Shown here one piece after another: positions 52,579 to 62,765 of a stretch of DNA of 64,000 nucleotides (positions are counted from its first letter, which is position 1; each line of letters begins with the position of its first letter). The DNA comes from Pseudomonadota bacterium. GTDB lineage: Bacteria > Pseudomonadota > Alphaproteobacteria > Rhizobiales > Xanthobacteraceae. The DNA lies in contig JAEWHP010000035.1 of assembly GCA_023387735.1 (NCBI GenBank), forward strand, positions 248,001 to 312,000, written 5' to 3'. The notes beneath the pieces were generated by a model. That model was not told the DNA's origin. It was given only the letters and a program-made list of their open reading frames with translations, and did not search any database. The position numbers were made by a program, and so were the translations under genes.

Positions 52579-54447
52579 ATGACCCCCACCGATACCGACG
52601 AACTGACGCTGGCGAAGGATTTCGCTCCGGCCACCTATGAGGACTGGCGCAAGCTGGTCGACGGGGTGCTGAAAGGCGCGCCGTTCGAGAAGCTTGCCAG
52701 CAAGACCTCGGATGGATTGAAGATCGACCCGATCTATCGCCGCGCGCGAGGTGCTGCGCCGGTCGCCGGCCGTCCCGCCGCCGCGCCCTGGCAGATCATG
52801 CAGCGGATCGATCATCCCGATGCGAAAGCGGCCAACGCGCAAGCGCTGCACGACCTGGAGAACGGCGCCACCGGGCTGACCCTGGTGTTTGCAGGCGCCA
52901 CCAGCGCCCACGGCTATGGGCTGGATCCGTCGGCTGAGGCCGTAGCAACGGTTCTCGACGGCATCTATCTCGACGCCGGCATCGGCATCGAGCTGCAGAT
53001 CGGCCCGCAGTCGCGGATGGCGGCCATTCACCTCGCCGAATACATCAAGGGCAAAGGCATCGATCCCGCGGCCTGCGATATCCGTTTCGGCCTCGACCCG
53101 CTCGGGTCCTGTGCGGTCTGGGGCTTCAGCCCCTATAGCTGGGCGGAGATCGTGCCGGCCATTACCGGCGCGGTCCAGGGTCTTGCCGGGATGGGCTTCA
53201 AGGGCCCGCTCGCCGCGGCCGATGGGCGGGTGATCCACGATGCCGGCGGATCCGAGGTGCAGGAACTCGCCTTCGTGCTGGCCTGCGGTGTCGCCTATCT
53301 GCGCGCGATCGAACAGTCGGGTGTCGCGCTCGAAGACGCGCAGGGCATGGTCTATGCGCGGCTGGCCGCCGATGCCGATCAATTTTTGACGCTGGCGAAA
53401 TTTCGCGCGCTGCGGCTGTTGTGGGCGCGGATCGAACAGGCCTGCGGCCTGACGCCGAAACCGCTGTTCGTCGCCGCCGATACCGCCTGGCGCATGCTGA
53501 CGCAGCGCGACGCGTACGTGAACATGCTGCGCGCGACGATGGCGACGTTTTCTGCCGGCCTCGGCGGCGCCCACGCCATCACCGTATTGCCACACACGCT
53601 GGCGGTTGGCCTGCCCGATCCGTTCGCCCGCCGCGCCGCGCGCAATACGCAGCTGGTGCTGCTGGAAGAATCCAACCTCGCAAAAGTCAGCGATCCTGCG
53701 GCCGGCTCCGGCGGCATCGAAACGCTGACGAAGCAACTCTGCGAAGCCGCCTGGTCGCTGTTCCAGGAGATCGAGAAGACCGGCGGCATCTTTGCGGCCC
53801 TTGAACAGAACCTGATCCAGAAAAAGGTCGCTGCGACGCGGGCCGTGCGCGAGACGAACATCGCCAAGCGCCGCGACGTGCTGACCGGCGCCAGCGAATT
53901 CCCGAACCTGCACGAGGCCGATGTCGCCGTGCTCGATGCCAGTCCAGTGGTGCTGCCGGCCTATGGCGAGGCGAAATTCAAATTCGATTCCTTGCTGCCG
54001 ATCCGGCTCGCCGCGCCGTTCGAGGCGCTGCGCGACAAGTCGGATGCGAAGCTCAAGGCATCCGGCGCGCGGCCCAAAATCTTTCTTGCCAATCTCGGCA
54101 CGCCCGCCGATTTCACCGCGCGCGCCACGTTTGCAAAGAGCTTCTTCGAGACCGGCGGCATCGAGGCGCTGGACACGCAGGGGTTTGCCGATCCGGCGGC
54201 GCTTGCCACAGCGTTCAAGGCTTCCGGCGCTGACATCGCCTGCCTGTGCTCGTCCGACAAGGTCTATGCGGAACACGCGGCACCCGCGGCAAAAGCCCTT
54301 CAAGCCGCCGGCGCCCGCCATATCTATCTGGCAGGGCGGCCCGGCGAACAAGAAGCCGCGCTGCGCGCCGCCGGCGTTGCCGACTTCATCTTTGCCGGCG
54401 GCGACGCACTGGCAATGCTGCAGGATGCCTGGCGGCGGATGGAGTGA
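52579..54447 (+). CDS. Methylmalonyl-CoA mutase small (beta) subunit
   Basis: A 622-residue subunit of the two-subunit (alpha/beta) methylmalonyl-CoA mutase, which interconverts methylmalonyl-CoA and succinyl-CoA. It keeps the barrel domain (NGATGLTLVFAGATS, DPAAGSGGIETLTKQLCEAA) and a C-terminal cobalamin-domain-like part without the DxHxxG motif, so it is the non-catalytic partner. ATG 52579 is used; the frame is open to 52513. The partner subunit is two genes downstream, with a GFA gene between. Confidence 0.92.
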   Translation: MTPTDTDELTLAKDFAPATYEDWRKLVDGVLKGAPFEKLASKTSDGLKIDPIYRRARGAAPVAGRPAAAPWQIMQRIDHPDAKAANAQALHDLENGATGLTLVFAGATSAHGYGLDPSAEAVATVLDGIYLDAGIGIELQIGPQSRMAAIHLAEYIKGKGIDPAACDIRFGLDPLGSCAVWGFSPYSWAEIVPAITGAVQGLAGMGFKGPLAAADGRVIHDAGGSEVQELAFVLACGVAYLRAIEQSGVALEDAQGMVYARLAADADQFLTLAKFRALRLLWARIEQACGLTPKPLFVAADTAWRMLTQRDAYVNMLRATMATFSAGLGGAHAITVLPHTLAVGLPDPFARRAARNTQLVLLEESNLAKVSDPAAGSGGIETLTKQLCEAAWSLFQEIEKTGGIFAALEQNLIQKKVAATRAVRETNIAKRRDVLTGASEFPNLHEADVAVLDASPVVLPAYGEAKFKFDSLLPIRLAAPFEALRDKSDAKLKASGARPKIFLANLGTPADFTARATFAKSFFETGGIEALDTQGFADPAALATAFKASGADIACLCSSDKVYAEHAAPAAKALQAAGARHIYLAGRPGEQEAALRAAGVADFIFAGGDALAMLQDAWRRME

Positions 54448-54449
54448 GC

Positions 54450-54914
54450 ATGGCGGAGACCAGCAAAGCGGTGCTGACCGGCGGCTGCCAGTGCGGCGCG
54501 GTGCGCTTCGCGCTATCGGTACCGCCGTCCAAGGTCGGCATCTGCCACTGCCGGATGTGCCAGAAGGCATCGGGCGCGCCGTTCGCCTCGCTGGCCGACA
54601 TCGAGCACGCGCATTTTTCCTGGACCCGGGGCAAGCCGGCGACGTTCCAATCCTCGTCCATCGCCGAGCGCGACTTCTGCGCCGCCTGCGGCACGCCCCT
54701 CACCTACCGGCTGATCGGCGGCCCCCGGATCGAGATCATGACCGGCACGTTCGACCGCCCCGACCGGGTGGTACCAACGCGGCAATATGGAACCGAATCC
54801 CGGCTCGGCTGGGTGGTCGGCATCGCCAATTTGCCGAGCCAGACGACGCTGCAGAATTACGGACCGGAGAAGATGGCGACCATCACCAGCCATCAGCATC
54901 CGGACCATGATTAG
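54450..54914 (+). CDS. GFA-family zinc-binding protein (CENP-V/GFA domain)
   Basis: A 154-residue GFA-domain protein, a fold that binds zinc through cysteines. The cysteine motifs are intact: GGCQCGAVRF, GICHCRMCQKA and FCAACGTPL. Founding members are glutathione-dependent formaldehyde-activating enzymes, but most relatives have no proven activity. It starts two bases after the mutase small-subunit stop and is co-directional with both mutase subunits, so it is expressed with them. Confidence 0.9.
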   Translation: MAETSKAVLTGGCQCGAVRFALSVPPSKVGICHCRMCQKASGAPFASLADIEHAHFSWTRGKPATFQSSSIAERDFCAACGTPLTYRLIGGPRIEIMTGTFDRPDRVVPTRQYGTESRLGWVVGIANLPSQTTLQNYGPEKMATITSHQHPDHD

Positions 54915-54956
54915 GGGTGGCGATCTCCGCCCGCCACATGTGCTAAGATGGGTACC

Positions 54957-57113
<2,157 letters not shown>

Positions 57114-57127
57114 CGCCGCCAACGAAA

Positions 57128-57157
57128 GGGGCACCGTGCAATCTTGCGCAGTGCCCC
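57128..57157. terminator. Terminator-like hairpin after the mutase gene
   Basis: GGGGCAC (57128-57134) pairs with GTGCCCC (57151-57157) around a 16-base loop that can itself fold (TGCA/TGCG). It lies between the convergent mutase and small-protein genes. There is no strong T run. Confidence 0.45.
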
Positions 57158-57193
57158 CGGGATAGAACATCCTGATGCAGGATGTGTCAGTGC

Positions 57194-57367
57194 TTACGCA
57201 GCAGCATCAAGGCTGATGCTTTGCCCAAAGCCTTCCAACTCTGCTTCCAAATCCAAAACGATGTCGTGTAGCAAGCGCGCCGCGAGCGGATCCGTGGTTT
57301 CCTGCTCCATCGCCCGGTAGCGCGCCACCATGTTTCGGCGCTCCTTCCAATAGTCGCTGTCAGTCAT
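57194..57367 (-). CDS. Small hypothetical protein, 57 residues
   Basis: A short acidic helical protein (MTDSDYWKERRNMVARYRAM, then LLHDIVLDLEAELEGFGQ). ATG 57367 has a strong GGGGAGG four to five bases upstream. It resembles small uncharacterised proteins seen in Bradyrhizobium. No domain recognised. Confidence 0.6.
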   Translation of the reverse strand: MTDSDYWKERRNMVARYRAMEQETTDPLAARLLHDIVLDLEAELEGFGQSISLDAAA

Positions 57368-57806
57368 GAAGCCTCCCCATGCTCTGACCCCCAAGCGCGG
57401 GCGTATTGGCTGCCCGAATTGAGGAATTATTGCGGCGCGAAAGCGGGAATTGACGGCCGCATCGGCCCGGAAAAGTTCCCGAGATGCCAGCCCAGAACGG
57501 CCGTAGAACCTCTGTTCGCAGTCGAGCGCCTATCACGTCTGGCAGCGGTCCACGCTGAGGCTGAGTATGCCGATGTGCATCTGTTATGTGCAGTAACGGC
57601 AGATCGCCTGATGCGCGAAGGTGTGCCTGACGCCACAACGATACAAGTTGCGCGTCTTTCCTGATCACTGCCTCCAACTGCGGATGGCACGCTTCCGATC
57701 AGTACAGCATTGTCGTCCAACGCCTTGCGACCACGACGCAAAGCCGCCTACAATACGAACATCACAAGAGCGCCCGGATTCACGGGCGCCGCAGGGAGGT
57801 CCACCA
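57368..57806. other. Intergenic region with degenerate sequence, no firm gene
   Basis: 439 bases. Overlapping weak frames exist on both strands (plus 57419-57664, minus 57427-57741) with low-complexity Arg/Ala/Ser composition and no domain. The sequence could be an old repeat or gene relic. The promoter of the downstream transporter operon lies at its end, with GGGAGG at 57793-57799. Confidence 0.45.
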
Positions 57807-58799
57807 ATGTCCAAGATTACGCGCCGCGCATTTGCGGCTTCATCCGCCGCAGCAGCCGCCGTCGCGGGATTGGGATTGAAGCCAGCCTCGGCGCAGGCCT
57901 ATCCGGCGCGGCCGGTGACCGTGATCGTACCCTGGGGCGCCGGCGGCGGCACGGACGCGACCGCGCGCATCGTGGCGGCGCTCTTGGAGAAGGATCTCGG
58001 CCAGCCCTTCAACGTGGTCAACCGCACCGGCGGCTCCGGCGTCGTCGGCCATTCCGCAATCGCGACGGCCGCGCCCGACGGCTACACCATCGGCATGCTG
58101 ACGGTCGAAATCTCGATGATGCACTGGCAGGGGCTCACCGAACTCGCGCCGAAGAGCTACACACCGCTGGCGCTGATGAACGAAGATCCGCCCGGCATCC
58201 AGGTCTCTTCCACCTCGCCCTACAAGACCGTCAAGGAATTGGCCGACGCGATCAAGGCCGCGCCTGCCGGCAAGATGAAAGCATCCGGCACCGGCCAGGG
58301 CGGCATCTGGCATCTGGCGCTGGTCGGCTGGATGCAGGCGATGGGACTGGCGCCGAACCACGTGGCCTGGGTGCCGTCGAACGGCGCTGCGCCCGCCATG
58401 CAGGATCTCGCAGCCGGCGGCCTCGACCTGACCACCTGCTCCGTGCCGGAAGGGCGCGCAATCATCGAGGCCGGCAAGGCGCGCAGTCTTGCCGTGATGG
58501 CCAAGGCGCGCAATCCCGCCTTCCCCGACGTACCGACGCTGAAGGAAGCGATGGGCATCGACTATTCGACCGGCGCGTGGCGCGGCATTGCCGGTCCCAA
58601 GGGCCTGCCGGCAGATGTTTCGGCGAAGCTCACCGCATCGCTGAAGAAGGTCTACGACTCCAAGGAGTTCAAGGACTTCATGAGCAACCGTGGCTTCGGA
58701 ACGGTTTGGGGTGACGCGGCCGAGTTCGCAACTTTCATGGACAAGGGCGATGCCCAGATGGGGGTTGCGATGAAGGCCGCGGGTCTCTCCAAGGCCTGA
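57807..58799 (+). CDS. tctC: Tripartite tricarboxylate transporter substrate-binding protein (Bug/TctC family)
   Basis: A 330-residue periplasmic binding protein of the Bug family, which brings organic acids to a TctAB permease. It has a twin-arginine-like signal (KITRRAFAASSAAAAAVAGL) and the family start PARPVTVIVPWGAGGGTDAT. Mature domain signatures include FNVVNRTGGSGVVGHSAIAT and a C-terminal FADV-like PAFPDVPTLKEA. ATG 57807 has GGGAGG five bases upstream. The ligand cannot be read from sequence. First gene of a tctC-tctB-tctA operon. Confidence 0.93.
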   Translation: MSKITRRAFAASSAAAAAVAGLGLKPASAQAYPARPVTVIVPWGAGGGTDATARIVAALLEKDLGQPFNVVNRTGGSGVVGHSAIATAAPDGYTIGMLTVEISMMHWQGLTELAPKSYTPLALMNEDPPGIQVSSTSPYKTVKELADAIKAAPAGKMKASGTGQGGIWHLALVGWMQAMGLAPNHVAWVPSNGAAPAMQDLAAGGLDLTTCSVPEGRAIIEAGKARSLAVMAKARNPAFPDVPTLKEAMGIDYSTGAWRGIAGPKGLPADVSAKLTASLKKVYDSKEFKDFMSNRGFGTVWGDAAEFATFMDKGDAQMGVAMKAAGLSKA

Positions 58800-58856
58800 T
58801 CCTGCAAGGCCTGATCTTCGGTCGCCTGACATCGTCTGAACCCGCGGAGCCTGTCC

Positions 58857-59345
58857 ATGCGTCTACCCGATCGCGTCACGGGATTGTTTCTCGTTGGCCT
58901 CGGCGCAGCAGCCGCCTATGGCGGCTGGCAGCTGCCGCCGGTGCCGGGGCAGCCGGTCGGCCCCAACGTCTTCCCGCTGGTGATCGGAACGGGACTGGCG
59001 CTCTGCGGGCTCGCCATCGCGTTCGGGATCGGTCACTCCTTCGAAGAGGAAGAGGAACTGATCCCGGTCGAGGGCGAGCAGGCGAAGAAGCCGCCGCCCG
59101 GCAAGCTCTATGGCCTGCGTGCGCTACTGCCCCCGGCGCTGCTGCTGTTCTACGTGGCGGTCGCCGAGCGGCTCGGCTTCATCATCACGGCCGCGCTGAT
59201 CGTTTTCGTAACCTCGACCGCGCTCGGGGCGCGGCCGAAGCTTTCGCTGCCGCTGGCCGTGCTGGCGCCGATCGGCATCCACCTGATCTTCAGTAAACTG
59301 CTGCGCGTGCCGCTCCCGGCCGGGCTGCTGCCGATGCCGTGGTGA
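58857..59345 (+). CDS. tctB: Tripartite tricarboxylate transporter small permease (TctB family)
   Basis: A 162-residue protein with four predicted transmembrane segments (for example LFLVGLGAAAAYGGWQ, VFPLVIGTGLALCGLAIAFG and LPPALLLFYVAVAERLGF). It matches TctB, the small integral-membrane subunit. An acidic loop (EEEEELIPVEGEQ) separates the halves. It follows tctC by 57 bases and ends three bases before tctA. Confidence 0.92.
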   Translation: MRLPDRVTGLFLVGLGAAAAYGGWQLPPVPGQPVGPNVFPLVIGTGLALCGLAIAFGIGHSFEEEEELIPVEGEQAKKPPPGKLYGLRALLPPALLLFYVAVAERLGFIITAALIVFVTSTALGARPKLSLPLAVLAPIGIHLIFSKLLRVPLPAGLLPMPW

Positions 59346-59348
59346 CCG

Positions 59349-60863
59349 ATGCTCGACACCTTAGCCCAAGCGTTTGCGCTCATTTCCACCTGGGAAGTCA
59401 TCATCGCGATGTTCGCGGCGTCGGTATACGGCCTCGTGATCGGATCGCTGCCCGGCCTGTCCGCGACGATGGCGACGGCGCTATTGGTCCCGGTCACCTT
59501 CTATCTGTCGCCGATCGCCGCGATTGCGACCATCGTCGCGGCATCCACCATGGCGATCTTCTCCGGCGACATCCCCGGCGCGCTGCTTCGGATTCCCGGC
59601 ACGCCCGCTTCCGCGGCCTACGCCGACGAAGCCTATGCGATGACCCGCAAGGGCGAGGCCGAACTCGCGCTCGGCGCCGGCGTCTGGTTCTCCGCCGTCG
59701 GCGGCATCGCGGGCACGCTCTCGCTGATGATCCTCGCGCCGCCGCTCGCCGAAATCGCGCTGTCGTTCTCGACCTTCGAATATTTCTGGCTGGCCTTCCT
59801 CGGCCTGATGTGCGCGACGCTGGTCGCACGCTCCTCCCCGGTGAAGGCCATCGCGGCCATGTTCATCGGCCTGCTGGTGGCCTGCATCGGCATTGAAAAT
59901 CCCGGCGGCGTGCCGCGCTTCACGTTCGGCATGACCGACCTGTTCGGCGGCATCGAGCCGATCCCGGCACTGGTCGGCGTGTTTGCCGTGGCGCAGGTGA
60001 TGCGCGCGATGCTGACGCCGGAACCGCCGCCGATTCCGAAGCGCAGGTTCGGGAGCATCCTGGCGGGCCAGTGGAAGCTCACCAGGAAATATCACTGGCA
60101 AATGACGCGTGGAAACTTCATCGGCATCATCATCGGCGTGCTGCCGGGCGCCGGCGCCGACATGGCCGCCTGGGTCAGCTACGCGATGTCCAAGCGCTTC
60201 TCGAAGGAACCCCAGAAGTTCGGCACCGGCCATGTCGAGGGCCTCGTCGAAGCCGGCGCCAGCAACAACGCCAGCATCGCCTCGGGCTGGGTGCCGTCGC
60301 TGCTGTTCGGCATTCCCGGCGACACCATCGCGGCGATCGCAATCGGCGTGCTCTACATGAAGGGGCTCAATCCCGGCCCGACGCTGTTCACCGAGAAGGC
60401 GTCGAGCATGTATGCGATCTATCTGATGTTCATCATCGCCAACATCATCATGATCCCGCTCGGCATCATCATGATCCGCCTGGCAAGCCACGTGCTGCGG
60501 GCGCCGCGTTCCAGCGTCATGCCTGTCATCATGCTGTGCTGCGCGGTCGGCTCGTTCGCGATCGGCAACAACATGTTCGGCGTCGTCACCGTCGCAGCCT
60601 TCGGGATCATCGGCTACGTCATGGACGAAAACGGCTATCCGGTCGCCGCGATGGTGCTCGGCATCGTGATGGGCACCATGATCGAGCAGAGCTTCGTGAC
60701 TTCGCTGATCAAGTCCGACGGCAGCGTGCTGCCGTTCTTCGAGCGGCCGATTGCAGCCATCCTGGCCGCCATGGCGATCGGGGCGCTGATCTGGCCGGTG
60801 CTGGTGTGGGGATGGCGGCGGTTCAAGCCGGCGTCAGCCGCGCCCGCCGCAACATCCCGTTGA
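59349..60863 (+). CDS. tctA: Tripartite tricarboxylate transporter large permease (TctA family)
   Basis: A 504-residue permease with 11-12 transmembrane segments. Family signatures are visible: GSLPGLSATMATALLVPVTF near the start, GDIPGALLRIPGTPASAA, and GIIIGVLPGAGADMAAWVSY in the second half. It is the energised membrane channel of the transporter. The operon is bracketed by methylmalonyl-CoA mutase genes and meaB. Confidence 0.94.
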   Translation: MLDTLAQAFALISTWEVIIAMFAASVYGLVIGSLPGLSATMATALLVPVTFYLSPIAAIATIVAASTMAIFSGDIPGALLRIPGTPASAAYADEAYAMTRKGEAELALGAGVWFSAVGGIAGTLSLMILAPPLAEIALSFSTFEYFWLAFLGLMCATLVARSSPVKAIAAMFIGLLVACIGIENPGGVPRFTFGMTDLFGGIEPIPALVGVFAVAQVMRAMLTPEPPPIPKRRFGSILAGQWKLTRKYHWQMTRGNFIGIIIGVLPGAGADMAAWVSYAMSKRFSKEPQKFGTGHVEGLVEAGASNNASIASGWVPSLLFGIPGDTIAAIAIGVLYMKGLNPGPTLFTEKASSMYAIYLMFIIANIIMIPLGIIMIRLASHVLRAPRSSVMPVIMLCCAVGSFAIGNNMFGVVTVAAFGIIGYVMDENGYPVAAMVLGIVMGTMIEQSFVTSLIKSDGSVLPFFERPIAAILAAMAIGALIWPVLVWGWRRFKPASAAPAATSR

Positions 60864-60915
60864 ACCCGAGGCCGCGCCCCCTCGCCTGCCCGGCGCGGCC
60901 GTTGTAAAGCAGGGC

Positions 60916-61908
60916 ATGACCCTGCCGAAGAATCCCTCCGCCGACATCAAGAAGCTCGCCAAGGACCTCCGCGCCGGCCAGCGCGCGGCGCTGGCGCGCG
61001 CCATCACGCTGATCGAGAGCAGGCGCTCCGATCACCAGACTTCGGCTCGCGAACTGGTGCAGGCGCTGCTGCCCGACACCGGCAAGGCGATCCGCGTCGG
61101 CATCACCGGCTCGCCCGGGGTCGGCAAATCCACCACCATCGACGCGCTCGGTATGTTCCTGATCGAGCGCGGCCACAAGGTGGCGGTGCTGGCCGTGGAC
61201 CCCTCCTCGGCCCGCACCGGCGGCTCCATCCTCGGCGACAAGACGCGGATGGCGCATCTTTCGAATTCGGACAGCGCCTTCATCCGGCCTTCGCCGTCAT
61301 CAGGCACGCTTGGCGGCGTCGCGGCAAAAACCCGCGAGGCGATGCTGTTGTGCGAGGCGGCCGGCTTCGACGTGGTGCTGGTGGAAACCGTCGGCATCGG
61401 CCAGTCCGAGACCGCGGTCTGCGACATGACCGATTTCTTCCTCGCGTTGATGCTGCCCGGGGCCGGCGACGAATTGCAGGGCATCAAGAAGGGGCTGGTC
61501 GAACTCGCCGACATGATCGCGATCAACAAGGCGGACGGCGACAACATCAAGCGCGCCAACCTGGCGGCGGCCGAATATCGCGGCGCGCTGCATATTCTCA
61601 GCCCCCGCTCGGAACACTGGCATCCGCCGGTGCTGACATATTCCGCGCTGACCGGCACCGGCATGGACGCGCTGTGGCAGAAGATTCTCGACCATCGCAC
61701 CGCCATGAATGCGTCCGGCGAGTTCGCCGCGCGGCGGCGCGAGCAGCAGGTGAAATGGATGTGGTCGATGCTGGAACAGCGCATGATGGCGCGGCTGCGC
61801 GCCGATCCCGCGATCCGCGCCAGGGTCAAGAAGACCGAGGCCGAAGTTGCGGAAGGCCGCATCACGCCCGCGGTCGCCGCCGAACAGATCGCGGAGATGC
61901 TGAAGTGA
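60916..61908 (+). CDS. meaB: Methylmalonyl-CoA mutase-associated GTPase MeaB
   Basis: A 330-residue G3E-type GTPase that loads and protects the cobalamin cofactor of methylmalonyl-CoA mutase. The P-loop is in GITGSPGVGKSTTIDAL, and ILGDKTRMAHLSNSDSAFIR and DVVLVETVGIGQSETAVCDM are family signatures. NKAD supplies guanine specificity (MIAINKADGDN). The stop overlaps the next gene in GTGA. It lies four genes downstream of the mutase large subunit, with the transporter between. Confidence 0.95.
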   Translation: MTLPKNPSADIKKLAKDLRAGQRAALARAITLIESRRSDHQTSARELVQALLPDTGKAIRVGITGSPGVGKSTTIDALGMFLIERGHKVAVLAVDPSSARTGGSILGDKTRMAHLSNSDSAFIRPSPSSGTLGGVAAKTREAMLLCEAAGFDVVLVETVGIGQSETAVCDMTDFFLALMLPGAGDELQGIKKGLVELADMIAINKADGDNIKRANLAAAEYRGALHILSPRSEHWHPPVLTYSALTGTGMDALWQKILDHRTAMNASGEFAARRREQQVKWMWSMLEQRMMARLRADPAIRARVKKTEAEVAEGRITPAVAAEQIAEMLK

Positions 61909-62549
61909 GCGACAGGCTTCGCATCCTCATCACCGGCTTCGGTCCGTTTCCCGGCGCGCCCTACAATCCGACGCAGCCGCTGGTGGCGCGGCTCGCGCGG
62001 CTGCGCCGCCCCGCGCTCGGCGAGATCGAACTGTCGAGCCATATTTTCCCGGTGACCTACCAGGCGGTCGACCGCGAATTGCCGCTCGCGCTCGCAAAGC
62101 ACCAGCCGCACGCGCTGCTGATGTTCGGCCTGGCCGGCCGCACCGGCTATCTCCGCATCGAAACCCGCGCCCGCAACGCCGTCACCATGCTGTGGCCCGA
62201 CGCCGCGCAGGCACGTTCGCGCAAGGGCTCGATCACTGATGGCGCCGATGCCCGGAGGTTCGGCCCCCATACCGCAAAACTGCTGCGCGCGGCGATGGCC
62301 ACCGGCATCGATGCCCGCGCCTCGCGCGATGCCGGAAGCTACCTCTGCAACTATCTGAGCTGGCGCGCGATCGAGGCCGTCGCCGGCGACAACGGCCCGC
62401 GCCTCGCCGCCTTCGTCCACATCCCGCCGCTGGCGCGCGGCGGCGCCGCAAGGCGCAAGGGATTTTCGCGGATCACGCTCGACGAACTGGTCGATGCCGG
62501 CGAAGCGATGCTGATGGAAATGGTGCGGCTGACGCGAAGAACTTCGTAG
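61905..62549 (+). CDS. Pyroglutamyl-peptidase I-like protein (C15)
   Basis: A 214-residue cysteine peptidase of the C15 family, which removes N-terminal pyroglutamate. The family start ILITGFGPFPGAPYNPTQPL and the catalytic regions are visible: Glu in YLRIETRARN, Cys in DAGSYLCNYLSW and His in AAFVHIPPLA. It starts with GTG overlapping the meaB stop. The TAG stop lies within the GTAGGG end of the downstream REP pair. Its substrate is uncertain. Confidence 0.85.
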   Translation: MSDRLRILITGFGPFPGAPYNPTQPLVARLARLRRPALGEIELSSHIFPVTYQAVDRELPLALAKHQPHALLMFGLAGRTGYLRIETRARNAVTMLWPDAAQARSRKGSITDGADARRFGPHTAKLLRAAMATGIDARASRDAGSYLCNYLSWRAIEAVAGDNGPRLAAFVHIPPLARGGAARRKGFSRITLDELVDAGEAMLMEMVRLTRRTS

Positions 62550-62625
62550 GGTGGGCAAAGCGTAGCGTGCCCACCATTTCGTCCGCGGGTTATCTGGTGG
62601 GCACGCTTCGCTTTGCCCACCCTAC
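62546..62625. repeat. REP pair (REPIN-like inverted repeat)
   Basis: A 31-base arm at 62546-62576 and its reverse complement at 62595-62625 differ at one base, with an 18-base spacer. The arms (GTAGGGTGGGCAAAGCGTAG...) resemble the REPs flanking the RAYT at 45.5 kb: the same GTAGGRTGGGYARAGCGYAG start and CCCAYCA end. This links the pair to that transposase family. It may also terminate transcription of the upstream gene. Confidence 0.85.
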
Positions 62626-62765
62626 ACACCCCCGTCGTACACAACATTAACCCTACCCCTAACAATCGACGCGTTCTCTCCACGTCTTCACCATGCCTGA
62701 CCGCATTTGCGCGATACCTGTGGGGACGCGAATGTCGCGACCGGCATTGCGCGAGGATCATTGAC

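Noticed and set aside
51904..54570. An 888-residue frame on the minus strand opposite folB, folK and the mutase small subunit
   Set aside because: It mirrors three well-supported genes codon for codon, has Arg/Gly-rich composition and no domain. This is a common shadow of high-G+C coding DNA.
57419..57741. Weak frames on both strands upstream of tctC
   Set aside because: Composition is low-complexity, starts are unsupported and no family is evident.
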